Source of the DNA: an uncultured Bacteroidales bacterium
GTDB taxonomy: Bacteria; Bacteroidota; Bacteroidia; Bacteroidales; Bacteroidaceae
Assembly: GCA_902779875.1 (NCBI GenBank)
Contig: CACZCX010000005.1
Location: forward strand, 1 to 56,778
Direction: 5' to 3'
Length of the DNA: 56,778 nucleotides
The notes under the pieces are model-generated. The model was not told the DNA's origin, ran no database searches, and worked only from the letters and a program-made list of their open reading frames with translations. Made by a program: the position numbers and the translations under genes. Each line of letters starts with the position of its first letter. The stretch's first letter is position 1. Positions 45,052 through 53,438 of this stretch are shown here, in pieces.

Positions 45052-46290
45052 CTATTCAAAGCGAATTGACTTGGAGGGAACTATGCGCGAAATCACTGCG
45101 CACGGTATGAGCATCATGAGCATGGAGAGGAGGAACATCACCACGTTGAGGATGATGAGCCAGCCCAGACCCACCTGCATGGGAACGCTGTCCAGGTAAT
45201 AGTTTACCGGATCGAGCGGGATAATATGCAGCCACTGCTGAGTCAGGCAGATTGCCAGGGCCACGACATTACCTATCACCATACCTTTTATAATGATGTA
45301 CGATGCCAGGCGCATGAATATGGCACGCACCGTACGGTTTGACGCACCCATGGACTTGAGCGTGCCTATTGTGGCAGTACGCTCGAATATGATTATGAGA
45401 AGGCCCGATATCATGGTGAATCCCGCTATACCCAACATCAGGGTCAGGATTATCCATACGTTGAGGTCGAGCACATCGAGCCATGCGAACAGGCCGGCAT
45501 GTGAGTCGTAGAGAGTCTGTACCAGGAAGCTGTCGCCGGTGGTCTCCTCCAGTTCGTTGATCACGTCACGAACCTGACCATATCCCTCATCGACCTTGCT
45601 GACATCGGTCAAACCTATCTCCAGGCCGCTGTACTCATAACTCTCCCAGTCATTCATGCGCTGAAGCAGGTGCATATCGGTAATACCCATCAGCCTGTCA
45701 TACTCCACGAATCCCGATTCATATATTCCGGTTACCGTGAGGCGTCTTATACGCACCTGGTCCTGCATGAAATAGACATCGGCCCTGGAGCCCACGTCAA
45801 GTCCGAGCATGCCGGCTATCGTCTCTGAGAGTATTATCCAGTTGTTGCCCAGTGAATCCTGAGGTTCGGGGAATCCGCCTTTTACCATGTACTCGTTCAG
45901 GAACGTGCGGTCGTAAAGGTTGTTGACGCCCTTGAGCATGAAGCCGTGGAAGGCCTCATCGGTCCTTATTATACAGGGTTTGCTCACGTAGGGCTGTACG
46001 TGCTCTATCGTGCTTTGTGAAAGGAGGGTCTGCATTGTGGTGGCCGTGCAGGTCACGGGGTCCTCGATCGTGCCCAGGCCGGTGTGATAGTTGGTTACGG
46101 TGATGTGCTGGGAGAATCCCATCACCTTGTCGCGTATCTGGCCCTTGAATCCGCGGGTCACTGCCATGGTGATTATCATGACCGCCAGACCCACCGCAAT
46201 GCCTGCCGTGGCTATGATGATGGCCGGACGCGAGCCGCCTTTTACGCCCTCGTCCCTACCATACAGACGTCTGGCCAGAAACTTCTCCAT
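45052..46290 (-). CDS. LolC/LolE/FtsX-type ABC permease
   Basis: 412 residues from the ATG at 46290. An N-terminal segment (FLARRLYG), one membrane helix (about 30-50), a large periplasmic MacB-PCD-like domain (about 55-255) and three C-terminal helices are visible, the LolE/MacB layout. FERTATIGTLKSMGASNRTVRAIFM is the conserved coupling region. In Bacteroidetes such proteins are annotated as lipoprotein-releasing permeases. No LolD ATPase gene is adjacent, so the ATPase must come from elsewhere. A start at 46323 is possible but would read through a candidate -7 box (TATCTTCG, 46307-46300). Confidence 0.88.
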   Translation of the reverse strand: MEKFLARRLYGRDEGVKGGSRPAIIIATAGIAVGLAVMIITMAVTRGFKGQIRDKVMGFSQHITVTNYHTGLGTIEDPVTCTATTMQTLLSQSTIEHVQPYVSKPCIIRTDEAFHGFMLKGVNNLYDRTFLNEYMVKGGFPEPQDSLGNNWIILSETIAGMLGLDVGSRADVYFMQDQVRIRRLTVTGIYESGFVEYDRLMGITDMHLLQRMNDWESYEYSGLEIGLTDVSKVDEGYGQVRDVINELEETTGDSFLVQTLYDSHAGLFAWLDVLDLNVWIILTLMLGIAGFTMISGLLIIIFERTATIGTLKSMGASNRTVRAIFMRLASYIIIKGMVIGNVVALAICLTQQWLHIIPLDPVNYYLDSVPMQVGLGWLIILNVVMFLLSMLMMLIPCAVISRIVPSKSIRFE

Positions 46291-46326
46291 AACTGACCGC
46301 GAAGATAAATATTTTTTTTGCACACC

Positions 46327-46440
46327 GGGGACGGTTCCTACTGTTTAAGTTTTATACATTTGCATAAAACTGCAACATTAGGGACGGTTCCTAATGTTGC
46401 AGTTTTCCCGCAAAACTATAACATTAGGAACCGTCCCCAA
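46327..46440. repeat. GGGGACGGTTC repeat, locus B (three copies, different arms)
   Basis: Three cores: GGGGACGGTTCC at 46327-46338 (plus), GGGACGGTTCC at 46381-46391 (plus) and GGAACCGTCCCC at 46427-46438 (inverted). The middle copy has perfect 17-bp arms AAAACTGCAACATTAGG / CCTAATGTTGCAGTTTT (46366-46406, loop GACGGTT). The third has related but imperfect arms (AAAACTATAACATTAGG). The first and third also pair with each other over about 27 nt with four mismatches. The arms are unrelated to those at loci A, C, D and E, while the core is kept. Confidence 0.92.
46355..46362 (+). promoter_or_regulatory. Candidate -7 box for the GH2 gene, inside repeat locus B
   Basis: TACATTTG matches TAnnTTTG exactly and lies between the first and second repeat copies. 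The transcript would start near 46369 and carry the 17-bp hairpin and the third copy in its leader. The -33 region falls on the first copy's core (46335-46337 is TTC), so the upstream box is weak. Confidence 0.5.
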
Positions 46441-46455
46441 TGTATTAATTTTATT

Positions 46456-48948
46456 ATGAGAAAGATTTGGTTTGTTCTTTTCCTTCTGATCACACTCTCG
46501 ATTCAGGCCAGAGAGATCCAAAACTTTAATGAAGGCTGGAAGTTCGCCCTGAACATCCCGGAGAGCGAAAACCCCGCAGAACCTAAGTTCAATGACCGTG
46601 ACTGGCGCACCCTTGACCTGCCCCATGACTGGGCCATAGAGGGCGACTTTGACGAGCACAACCCCTCCGGAACCGGCGGCGGCGCACTGCCCGGTGGCAC
46701 AGGCTGGTACCGCAAGAGCTTCAAGGTCGACAAAAAGGACAAGGGACAGAGTGTAAGCATTGAGTTTGACGGCGTCTATATGAACAGCTCGGTCTACATA
46801 AACGGACACCTGCTCGGCACCCGCCCCTACGGATACATATCGTTCAGCTACGACCTGACCCCTTACCTGAACTGGGGCGGAAAGAACGTGATAGCCGTTA
46901 AGGTCGATAACTCCGACCAGCCCAACAGCCGATGGTACTCCGGCTGCGGCATATACCGCGACGTGAGGATCGTAAAGACCAACCCGGTGCACATCGCCCA
47001 ATGGGGTACATACATAACCACAACAATAAATGATGAGTATACAGTCGTTGACGTTGACCTGACCATTGAGAACGACAGTCCCGATCCGGCCGAAATTTCC
47101 ATATGGTCCACTATAGTCGATGCCAATCGCAAGGGAATCTCCCAGATGGCAGACCATATGATTGCCACAAACGGCACAAACACCTTCAAGCAGCATGTAT
47201 ACATGACTGACCCTCACCTGTGGAGTGTCGATGACCCGTACATGTACACCATGATTACCGAGATAAGGGTGAACCAGAAAACCATTGACACATATGTAAC
47301 CCCGTTCGGCATACGCACCATAGAGTTCCGCGCCGACAGCGGATTCTACCTGAACGGCGAGCATGTACTCATAAACGGAGTCTGCAACCACCACGACCTG
47401 GGCTGCCTGGGCGCCGCGACCAACCGACGCGCCATAGAACGCCAGCTCGAGATACTCAAGGCAATGGGCTGCAACGGAATCCGATGCTCCCACAACCCGC
47501 CCTCACCCATCCTGCTGGACCTCTGCGACCGCATGGGATTCCTGGTCATGGATGAAGGCTTTGACATGTGGCGCCGCCGCAAGACCGACCGCGACTACGC
47601 CCGTTTCTTTGACGAGTGGCACGAGCGTGACCTGACCGACCTGGTGGTACGTGACCGCAACCACCCCAGCATAGTGCTTTGGAGCATCGGCAACGAGGTA
47701 CTCGAACAGTGGTCCGATGCCAAGGCCGATACCCTGTCGCTTGAACAAGCCAACCTCATACTGAACATGGGACACAGCGAGGACCAGCTGGCCCAGGAGG
47801 GTGAGATGAGCGTCAACTCCCTCATCACCGCCCGTCTGGCCGAGATCATAAAGAAACTCGACCCCACCCGTCCCGTCACAGCCGGCTGCAACGAACCCAG
47901 CCCAGGCAACCACCTGTTCCGATCGGGCGCCATCGACGTGATAGGTTACAACTACCACAACCAGAACGTGCCGTCCGTGCCTCGCCTTTTCCCCGGCAAG
48001 CCGTTCATCATCACCGAGAGCGTATCGGCCCTGATGACACGCGGTTTCTACGAGATGCCGTCGGACAAGATGATGCAGCGCCCAGCCCGCTGGGACCGTC
48101 CCTACTTTAACGAGACATTCTCATGCTCGGCCTACGACAACGTACGCACCCCGTGGGGCAGCCATCATGAGGACAACCTCATATTCCTGAACTCCCAGCC
48201 CTTCGTGGCCGGCCAGTACATCTGGACCGGATTCGACTACATAGGCGAGCCCACCCCCTACGGCTGGCCCGCCCGCAGCTCATATTTCGGCATAGTTGAC
48301 CTGGCCGGATTCCCCAAGGACGTCTACTATCTCTACCAGTCCGAATGGACCGATACCCCCGTCCTGCACCTGTTCCCCCACTGGAACTGGGAGCCCGGCG
48401 AGCAGGTTGACATGTGGTGCTACTACAACAACGCCGATGAGGTGGAGCTGTTCATTAACGGCAAGTCACAGGGCGTACGCAGCAAGGACGCAGAGCACCT
48501 GCATGTAGTCTGGAACACGACCTTTGAGCCCGGCACCGTCAAGGTCGTAGCCCGCAAGGATGGCCGCGAGACTGCATCGGAAGAGATACATACCGCCGGC
48601 GAGCCCGCCCAGATACGCCTCACCCCCGACCGCACCACCATCAAGGCCGATGGCAAGGACCTGAGCTTTATCACCGTTGAGATCCTTGACAAGGACGGCA
48701 ACCTCTGCCCCAATGCCGACAACCTGGTGGAGTTCAGGATTGACGGCAACGGATTCATAGCAGGTGTCGACAACGGAAGCCCCATATCGCTGGAGCGCTT
48801 CAAGGACAATAAGCGCAAGGCGTTCTACGGGAAGTGCCTGGTTGTAGTTCAGAACAACAAAAAATCCGGAGAAATCCGACTTGAAGCCACATCGGAAGGG
48901 CTAAAACATGCACAAACTACTATAAACTGTGCATCTCAGGCTAAATAA
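46456..48948 (+). CDS. Exported GH2 glycoside hydrolase (beta-galactosidase-like)
   Basis: 830 residues from the ATG at 46456; an open frame reaches back to 46318 but would be read from the repeat array. A signal peptide covers about 1-19. Domains: sugar-binding jelly roll (FNEGWKFALN ... GTGWYRKSF, NSRWYSGCGIYRDV), Ig-like, then the TIM barrel with HNPPSPILLDLCDRMGFLVMDE, the acid/base Glu in SIGNEVLEQW and the nucleophile Glu in PFIITESVSAL. C-terminal Ig-like domains follow (DUF4982-like, VELFINGKSQG). It probably acts in the periplasm on beta-galactosides or related plant or host glycans. No SusC/SusD or other glycosidase gene is adjacent. Confidence 0.92.
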   Translation: MRKIWFVLFLLITLSIQAREIQNFNEGWKFALNIPESENPAEPKFNDRDWRTLDLPHDWAIEGDFDEHNPSGTGGGALPGGTGWYRKSFKVDKKDKGQSVSIEFDGVYMNSSVYINGHLLGTRPYGYISFSYDLTPYLNWGGKNVIAVKVDNSDQPNSRWYSGCGIYRDVRIVKTNPVHIAQWGTYITTTINDEYTVVDVDLTIENDSPDPAEISIWSTIVDANRKGISQMADHMIATNGTNTFKQHVYMTDPHLWSVDDPYMYTMITEIRVNQKTIDTYVTPFGIRTIEFRADSGFYLNGEHVLINGVCNHHDLGCLGAATNRRAIERQLEILKAMGCNGIRCSHNPPSPILLDLCDRMGFLVMDEGFDMWRRRKTDRDYARFFDEWHERDLTDLVVRDRNHPSIVLWSIGNEVLEQWSDAKADTLSLEQANLILNMGHSEDQLAQEGEMSVNSLITARLAEIIKKLDPTRPVTAGCNEPSPGNHLFRSGAIDVIGYNYHNQNVPSVPRLFPGKPFIITESVSALMTRGFYEMPSDKMMQRPARWDRPYFNETFSCSAYDNVRTPWGSHHEDNLIFLNSQPFVAGQYIWTGFDYIGEPTPYGWPARSSYFGIVDLAGFPKDVYYLYQSEWTDTPVLHLFPHWNWEPGEQVDMWCYYNNADEVELFINGKSQGVRSKDAEHLHVVWNTTFEPGTVKVVARKDGRETASEEIHTAGEPAQIRLTPDRTTIKADGKDLSFITVEILDKDGNLCPNADNLVEFRIDGNGFIAGVDNGSPISLERFKDNKRKAFYGKCLVVVQNNKKSGEIRLEATSEGLKHAQTTINCASQAK

Positions 48949-48983
48949 TGGATTGCCGAATCATCCGAACTACCACAGTTGAG

Positions 48984-48991
48984 TAATTTTG
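48984..48991 (+). promoter_or_regulatory. Candidate -7 box for yggS
   Basis: TAATTTTG fits TAnnTTTG and lies 17 nt before the ATG at 49008. No TTTG lies 19 nt upstream. Confidence 0.45.
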
Positions 48992-49007
48992 CAGCGCTTT
49001 AACAGAT

Positions 49008-49688
49008 ATGGATATAAAAGAGAACCTGAACAGGATCAAAGCCACGCTCCCCGCAGGAGTCAGGCTTGTCGCAGTATCCAAGACCCACCCCGCCGAGATG
49101 ATACAGGAGGCCTATGATGCCGGCCAGCGCGTATTCGGCGAGAACAAGGTCCAGGAGATGACAGCCAAGAGCCAGGTGCTTCCCGCCGATATCGAGTGGC
49201 ACTTCATAGGTCATGTACAGAGCAACAAGATACGAATGATGGCTCCGTACGTATCGGTCATACAGGGAATCGACTCATTTGACAAGCTGGTCGAGACCGA
49301 CCGTCAGGCTGCCAAAAACGGCCGTCATATCACCTGCTACCTGCAGCTTCACATAGCCAGTGAGGAGACCAAGTTCGGATTCAGTCCCGATGAATGCAGC
49401 GCCATGCTCGAGCAGGGTGACTGGAGGAACCTCAGGAACATCACCATCGGCGGAGTCATGGGAATGGCCACCAATACCGATGATGAGGCACAGGTGCTCG
49501 GCGAGTTCCGCCGCCTCAAGGAGCTGTTTGACACCTACAAGGCCAAATACTTCAGTGCCAGTCCTGAGTTCAACACCATATCTGCCGGCATGAGCGGTGA
49601 CTATGAGCTCGCCATCAAGTCCGGAAGCAATATGGTCCGCATAGGCAGTTCCATATTCGGAGAGAGAAACTACAATTTGAAAAAATAA
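49008..49688 (+). CDS. yggS: PLP homeostasis protein (YggS/PLPBP family)
   Basis: 226 residues, an alanine-racemase-like barrel without catalytic activity in known members. RLVAVSKTHPAEMI carries the PLP Lys, and VFGENKVQEM, WHFIGHVQSNK and MGMATNTDD are family motifs, with SAGMSGDYELAIKSGSNMVRIGSSIFG at the end. It balances free pyridoxal phosphate. It lies 12 nt before the acyl-CoA synthetase gene and is probably cotranscribed with it. Confidence 0.95.
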   Translation: MDIKENLNRIKATLPAGVRLVAVSKTHPAEMIQEAYDAGQRVFGENKVQEMTAKSQVLPADIEWHFIGHVQSNKIRMMAPYVSVIQGIDSFDKLVETDRQAAKNGRHITCYLQLHIASEETKFGFSPDECSAMLEQGDWRNLRNITIGGVMGMATNTDDEAQVLGEFRRLKELFDTYKAKYFSASPEFNTISAGMSGDYELAIKSGSNMVRIGSSIFGERNYNLKK

Positions 49689-49699
49689 TTCATTACTAC

Positions 49700-51391
49700 A
49701 TGATTGATCATTACGACCGTTCAGACAATGTCTTCAAGGAGAAGAACCTGAATGCATACATCAGCGCTTCAATCACCAGCAACTGGGACATGGAGGCATT
49801 TACCGATTATAAGGGAGCCACCCTCTTTTACCGTGACGTGGCCCGCCGCATCGCCAAGCTGCATATTCTCTTTGAGGAGACCGGGCTCAAACCCGGCGAC
49901 CGCATTGCACTCTGCGGCAAGAACAGCTCCAACTGGGGTACCGCCTGCCTGGCCGCCCTCTCTTACGGAGCTGTGGTAGTTCCCATACTTCACGAATTCA
50001 AGGCCGATAACATACACCACATCATCAACCACTCGGAGACCAAGCTCTTCTTTGCAGGCGACCAGATATGGGAGAACCTGAACGAGGCCTCCATGCCCGA
50101 TGTGCTCGGCATCATCACACTCGACAACTTTGAGCTGGTGATCTCACGCAGCGAGAAACTCACCGAGGCACGCGAGCACCTGAACGAGCTGTTCGGACGC
50201 AAGTACCCCAAGGAGTTCACCAAGTCCGATGTCAAATACTTCGAGGCCGGCTTTGATGACATGGCCATGATCAACTACACATCGGGCTCAACGGGATTCT
50301 CCAAGGGTGTCATGCTCCCCTACCGCTCACTCATAAGCAACTATATGTTCGCCAGGAGGGCGCTCTACGTGCTCACACCCGGTGACAAGGTTATATCCAT
50401 GCTCCCCATGGCTCACATGTACGGATTCTCGTTCGAGTTCTTCTTTGAGTTCCTCATAGGTTGTCATGTATATTTCCTGACCCGTCTGCCGAGCCCCAAG
50501 ATCATCTTCCAGGCCCTGGGAGAGATCAAGCCCAGCGTGATTGTATCGGTCCCCCTCGTTATAGAGAAGATCATAAAGAAGAACATACTGCCCAAGCTCG
50601 AGACTCCGCAGATGAAGTTCCTGCTTAAGGTGCCTCTGCTGAACGACCAGATCAAGAAGAAGGTCTGCGAGGAGATGATAAAGGGATTCGGCGGCAATTT
50701 CTACGAGGTGATCCTGGGCGGTGCGCCTTTCAACCAGGAGGTGGAGAGATTCGTTGCATCGATCCGTTTCCCCTACACCGTAGGTTACGGCGCCACCGAG
50801 TGCGGTCCTATCATCGCATATGATGACAAGAACACCTTTGCTCAGGGTTCATGCGGTAAGCCCGCTCCCAACATGGAGGTCAAGATCCTGAGTCCCGATC
50901 CCGAGCACGTGCCCGGCGAGATCATATGCCGCGGTCCCAACGTCATGCTCGGCTACTACAAGAACGAGAAACTCACCGAGGAGACCATTGACAAGGACGG
51001 CTGGATGTATACCGGCGACCTGGGTATCATGGACAAGGAGGGCAACATATTCATCAAGGGTCGCAGCAAGAGCATGATCCTGGGTCCCTCAGGCCAGAAC
51101 ATCTACCCCGAGGAGATTGAGGACCACCTGAACAACATGACCCTGGTCAACGAATCGGTCGTAATCTCTGAGAACGATAAGCTCGTGGCTCTGGTTTATC
51201 CTGACTTTGACGAGGCCATGAAGACTGGCATGACCGAGGAACAGATCGCTGCAGTCATGGAGCAGAACCGTCAGGAACTTAACGACATCCTGCCCGCCTA
51301 CGAGAAGATCTCGCAGATCCGCATCTATCATGAGGAGTTTGAGAAGACTCCCAAAAAGAGCATTAAGAGGTTCCTGTACCAGAAAGAGTGA
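49700..51391 (+). CDS. AMP-forming long-chain acyl-CoA synthetase
   Basis: 563 residues. This ANL-superfamily enzyme makes an acyl-adenylate and then an acyl-CoA. The P-loop is INYTSGSTGFSKGVM, YGATECGP is the adenine/acyl pocket, DGWMYTGDLGIMD the hinge region, and KTPKKSIKRF the C-terminal catalytic Lys region. It lacks a signal peptide. Long-chain fatty acids are the usual substrate, but chain length cannot be read here. Its stop is followed after 3 nt by repeat C. Confidence 0.92.
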   Translation: MIDHYDRSDNVFKEKNLNAYISASITSNWDMEAFTDYKGATLFYRDVARRIAKLHILFEETGLKPGDRIALCGKNSSNWGTACLAALSYGAVVVPILHEFKADNIHHIINHSETKLFFAGDQIWENLNEASMPDVLGIITLDNFELVISRSEKLTEAREHLNELFGRKYPKEFTKSDVKYFEAGFDDMAMINYTSGSTGFSKGVMLPYRSLISNYMFARRALYVLTPGDKVISMLPMAHMYGFSFEFFFEFLIGCHVYFLTRLPSPKIIFQALGEIKPSVIVSVPLVIEKIIKKNILPKLETPQMKFLLKVPLLNDQIKKKVCEEMIKGFGGNFYEVILGGAPFNQEVERFVASIRFPYTVGYGATECGPIIAYDDKNTFAQGSCGKPAPNMEVKILSPDPEHVPGEIICRGPNVMLGYYKNEKLTEETIDKDGWMYTGDLGIMDKEGNIFIKGRSKSMILGPSGQNIYPEEIEDHLNNMTLVNESVVISENDKLVALVYPDFDEAMKTGMTEEQIAAVMEQNRQELNDILPAYEKISQIRIYHEEFEKTPKKSIKRFLYQKE

Positions 51392-51394
51392 TTG

Positions 51395-51526
51395 AAAAGG
51401 AGCCAAAGGGGACGGTTCTATTTGGCTCCTTTTATCTGACATTAACAGAAGCAGTGAAGGTTGAAACCCTCACTGCTTTTTGGTTTTGTAAAAAGGAGCC
51501 AAATAGAACCGTCCCCTTTGGCCCCT
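51395..51526. repeat. GGGGACGGTTC repeat, locus C (split inverted pair)
   Basis: The first copy (51395-51433) has perfect 13-bp arms AAAAGGAGCCAAA / TTTGGCTCCTTTT around GGGGACGGTTCTA. The second (51491-51526) is inverted, with arms AAGGAGCCAAA / TTTGGCCCCTT. Between them, unlike at the other loci, lie 57 nt that contain an ordinary terminator. It separates the convergent acyl-CoA synthetase and lepA genes. Confidence 0.95.
51450..51484 (+). terminator. Rho-independent terminator within repeat locus C
   Basis: Stem AGCAGTGA / TCACTGCT, continued by GG/CC after one mismatch, then TTTTTGGTTTTG. It lies 59 nt after the acyl-CoA synthetase stop, between the two copies of repeat C. Confidence 0.85.
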
Positions 51527-51543
51527 TGGCTCCCTCAGCTCGC

Positions 51544-53325
51544 TTAGTCAAGTTTGAGTACTGCCAGGAAGGCTTTCTGCGGAACTTCCACGTTGCCGAT
51601 CTGTTTCATGCGCTTCTTACCCTTCTTCTGTTTCTCGAGCAGCTTGCGCTTACGTGACACGTCACCGCCGTAGCACTTGGCGGTCACATCCTTACGCACC
51701 TGCTTGATGGTCTCACGCGCAATGATCTTGGAGCCGATGGCAGCCTGGATAGCGATATCGAACTGCTGACGCGGTATGAGCTCCTTGAGCTTCTCGCACA
51801 TGCGTCGGCCCAGGTCATAAGCGTTGTCCACGTGAGTAAGGGTCGAGAGGGCATCGACAGGCTCACCGTTAAGCAGAATGTCCAGTTTGATGAGCTTGGA
51901 CGGACGGTATCCTGCGGGATGGTAGTCAAATGATGCGTAACCCTTTGATATGCTCTTGAGCTTGTCGTAGAAGTCAATCACGATCTCACCCAGAGGCAGC
52001 TTGAAGTAAATCTCCACACGGTTACCGGCTATGAACTGCTGCTTTACCAGCTCACCGCGCTTGTCAAGGCACAGTGTCATGATAGGGCCGATATACTCGG
52101 TGGTGGTAATTATCGATGCGTCAATATAAGGCTCCTCGATATGGTCAATCAGCGTAAGGTCCGGCATGCCGCTGGGGTTGTGTACCTCGGTCGCATTACC
52201 CTGCTTGTCATAGACCATATATGATACGTTCGGCACGGTGGTGATCACGCTCATATCGAACTCGCGGTCCAGACGCTCCTGCACAATCTCCATATGCAAC
52301 AGACCCAGGAATCCGCATCGGAATCCGAATCCTAATGCTGCCGATGACTCAGGGAAGAAGCTCAGCGAGGCATCGTTCAGCTGCAGTTTCTCAAGCGATG
52401 CACGCAGGTCTTCGAACTCATCGGCCTCAATGGGATATACGCCGGCGAACACCATCGGCTTGGACTCCTCGAATCCGGCGATCGCCTTGTCGCAGGGACG
52501 GGCCACATGAGTAATGGTATCGCCCACCTTGACCTCGGTCGATGTCTTTATGCCCGATATGATATAACCCACATCGCCTGTGGTCATCACATCACGCGGC
52601 ACCATATCCATTCGGAGCACGCCCACCTCATCGGCATCATACTCCTTGCCGGTGTTGAAGAACTTGACCTTGTCACCCTTGCGGATGCAGCCGTTCTCGA
52701 TCTTGAAATATGCTATGATTCCGCGGAACGAGTTGAATACCGAGTCAAAGATAAGGGCCTGCAGCGGGGCTTCGGGGTCGCCGACCGGGTGCGGGATGCG
52801 CTCCACGATGGCGTTCAGGATCTCCTCCACGCCCATTCCGGTACGGGCCGATGCACGTATTATCTCATCGCGCTTGCAGCCCAAAAGCTCTATAATCTCA
52901 TCCTCAACCTCATCGGGCATGGCACTCTGCATATCGCATTTGTTTATGACCGGGATGATCTCCAGGTCATGCTCGATGGCCATGTAAAGGTTGCTGATGG
53001 TCTGCGCCTGCACGCCCTGTGTGGCATCGACCACCAGGATAGCGCCCTCGCAGGCAGCGATTGAGCGGCTTACCTCATATGAGAAATCCACATGTCCCGG
53101 AGTGTCAATAAGGTTCAGGATATATTTCTGTCCCTGATACTCGTACTCCATCTGGATAGCGTGACTCTTGATTGTGATACCGCGCTCCTTCTCCAGGTCC
53201 ATGTCGTCGAGCATCTGGCCCTCGGTAATGTTTATGGTATTGGTAAACTCGAGCATACGGTCAGCCAGCGTAGACTTACCGTGGTCAATATGAGCTATTA
53301 TGCAAAAGTTGCGGATGTTCTCCAT
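51544..53325 (-). CDS. lepA: Elongation factor 4 (LepA)
   Basis: 593 residues, the normal length. This ribosome-bound GTPase helps initiation and back-translocation. G1 [10 protein letters not shown]2/G3 [10 protein letters not shown] and [13 protein letters not shown]4 NKCDMQSA, and the LepA-specific C-terminal domain ([26 protein letters not shown]) are visible. The 3' end faces repeat C and the 5' end faces repeat D. Confidence 0.97.
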   Translation of the reverse strand: MENIRNFCIIAHIDHGKSTLADRMLEFTNTINITEGQMLDDMDLEKERGITIKSHAIQMEYEYQGQKYILNLIDTPGHVDFSYEVSRSIAACEGAILVVDATQGVQAQTISNLYMAIEHDLEIIPVINKCDMQSAMPDEVEDEIIELLGCKRDEIIRASARTGMGVEEILNAIVERIPHPVGDPEAPLQALIFDSVFNSFRGIIAYFKIENGCIRKGDKVKFFNTGKEYDADEVGVLRMDMVPRDVMTTGDVGYIISGIKTSTEVKVGDTITHVARPCDKAIAGFEESKPMVFAGVYPIEADEFEDLRASLEKLQLNDASLSFFPESSAALGFGFRCGFLGLLHMEIVQERLDREFDMSVITTVPNVSYMVYDKQGNATEVHNPSGMPDLTLIDHIEEPYIDASIITTTEYIGPIMTLCLDKRGELVKQQFIAGNRVEIYFKLPLGEIVIDFYDKLKSISKGYASFDYHPAGYRPSKLIKLDILLNGEPVDALSTLTHVDNAYDLGRRMCEKLKELIPRQQFDIAIQAAIGSKIIARETIKQVRKDVTAKCYGGDVSRKRKLLEKQKKGKKRMKQIGNVEVPQKAFLAVLKLD

Positions 53326-53344
53326 ATGGGGCGTTTTTACCCTG

Positions 53345-53352
53345 CAAATTTA
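53345..53352 (-). promoter_or_regulatory. Candidate -7 box for lepA, abutting repeat D
   Basis: TAAATTTG on the minus strand fits TAnnTTTG and lies 20 nt before the lepA start. Its -33 region falls inside repeat D, which begins 2 nt away; no TTTG lies at 19 nt, so any -33 function would have to come from the repeat. Confidence 0.45.
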
Positions 53353-53354
53353 AT

Positions 53355-53438
53355 AAAAAGGAGCCAAAGGGGACGGTTCTGTTTGGCTCCTTTTTTAAAA
53401 AGGGGGCCAAATAGAACCGTCCCCTTTGGCTCCTTTTA
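53355..53438. repeat. GGGGACGGTTC repeat, locus D (inverted pair overlapping a gene end)
   Basis: The first copy (53355-53395) has arms AAAAAGGAGCCAAA / TTTGGCTCCTTTTT and core GGGGACGGTTCTG. The second (53397-53438), inverted, has arms GGGGGCCAAA / TTTGGCTCC and reads TAGAACCGTCCCC, so the two halves differ at the base after the core (A versus G). The second copy lies inside the reading frame of the 53395-54837 gene and supplies its last codons and stop. Confidence 0.95.

Noticed and set aside
46318-46455. GH2 frame extended through repeat B (46 extra residues)
   Set aside because: The signal peptide starts at the ATG at 46456, and the extension is read from the repeat array.
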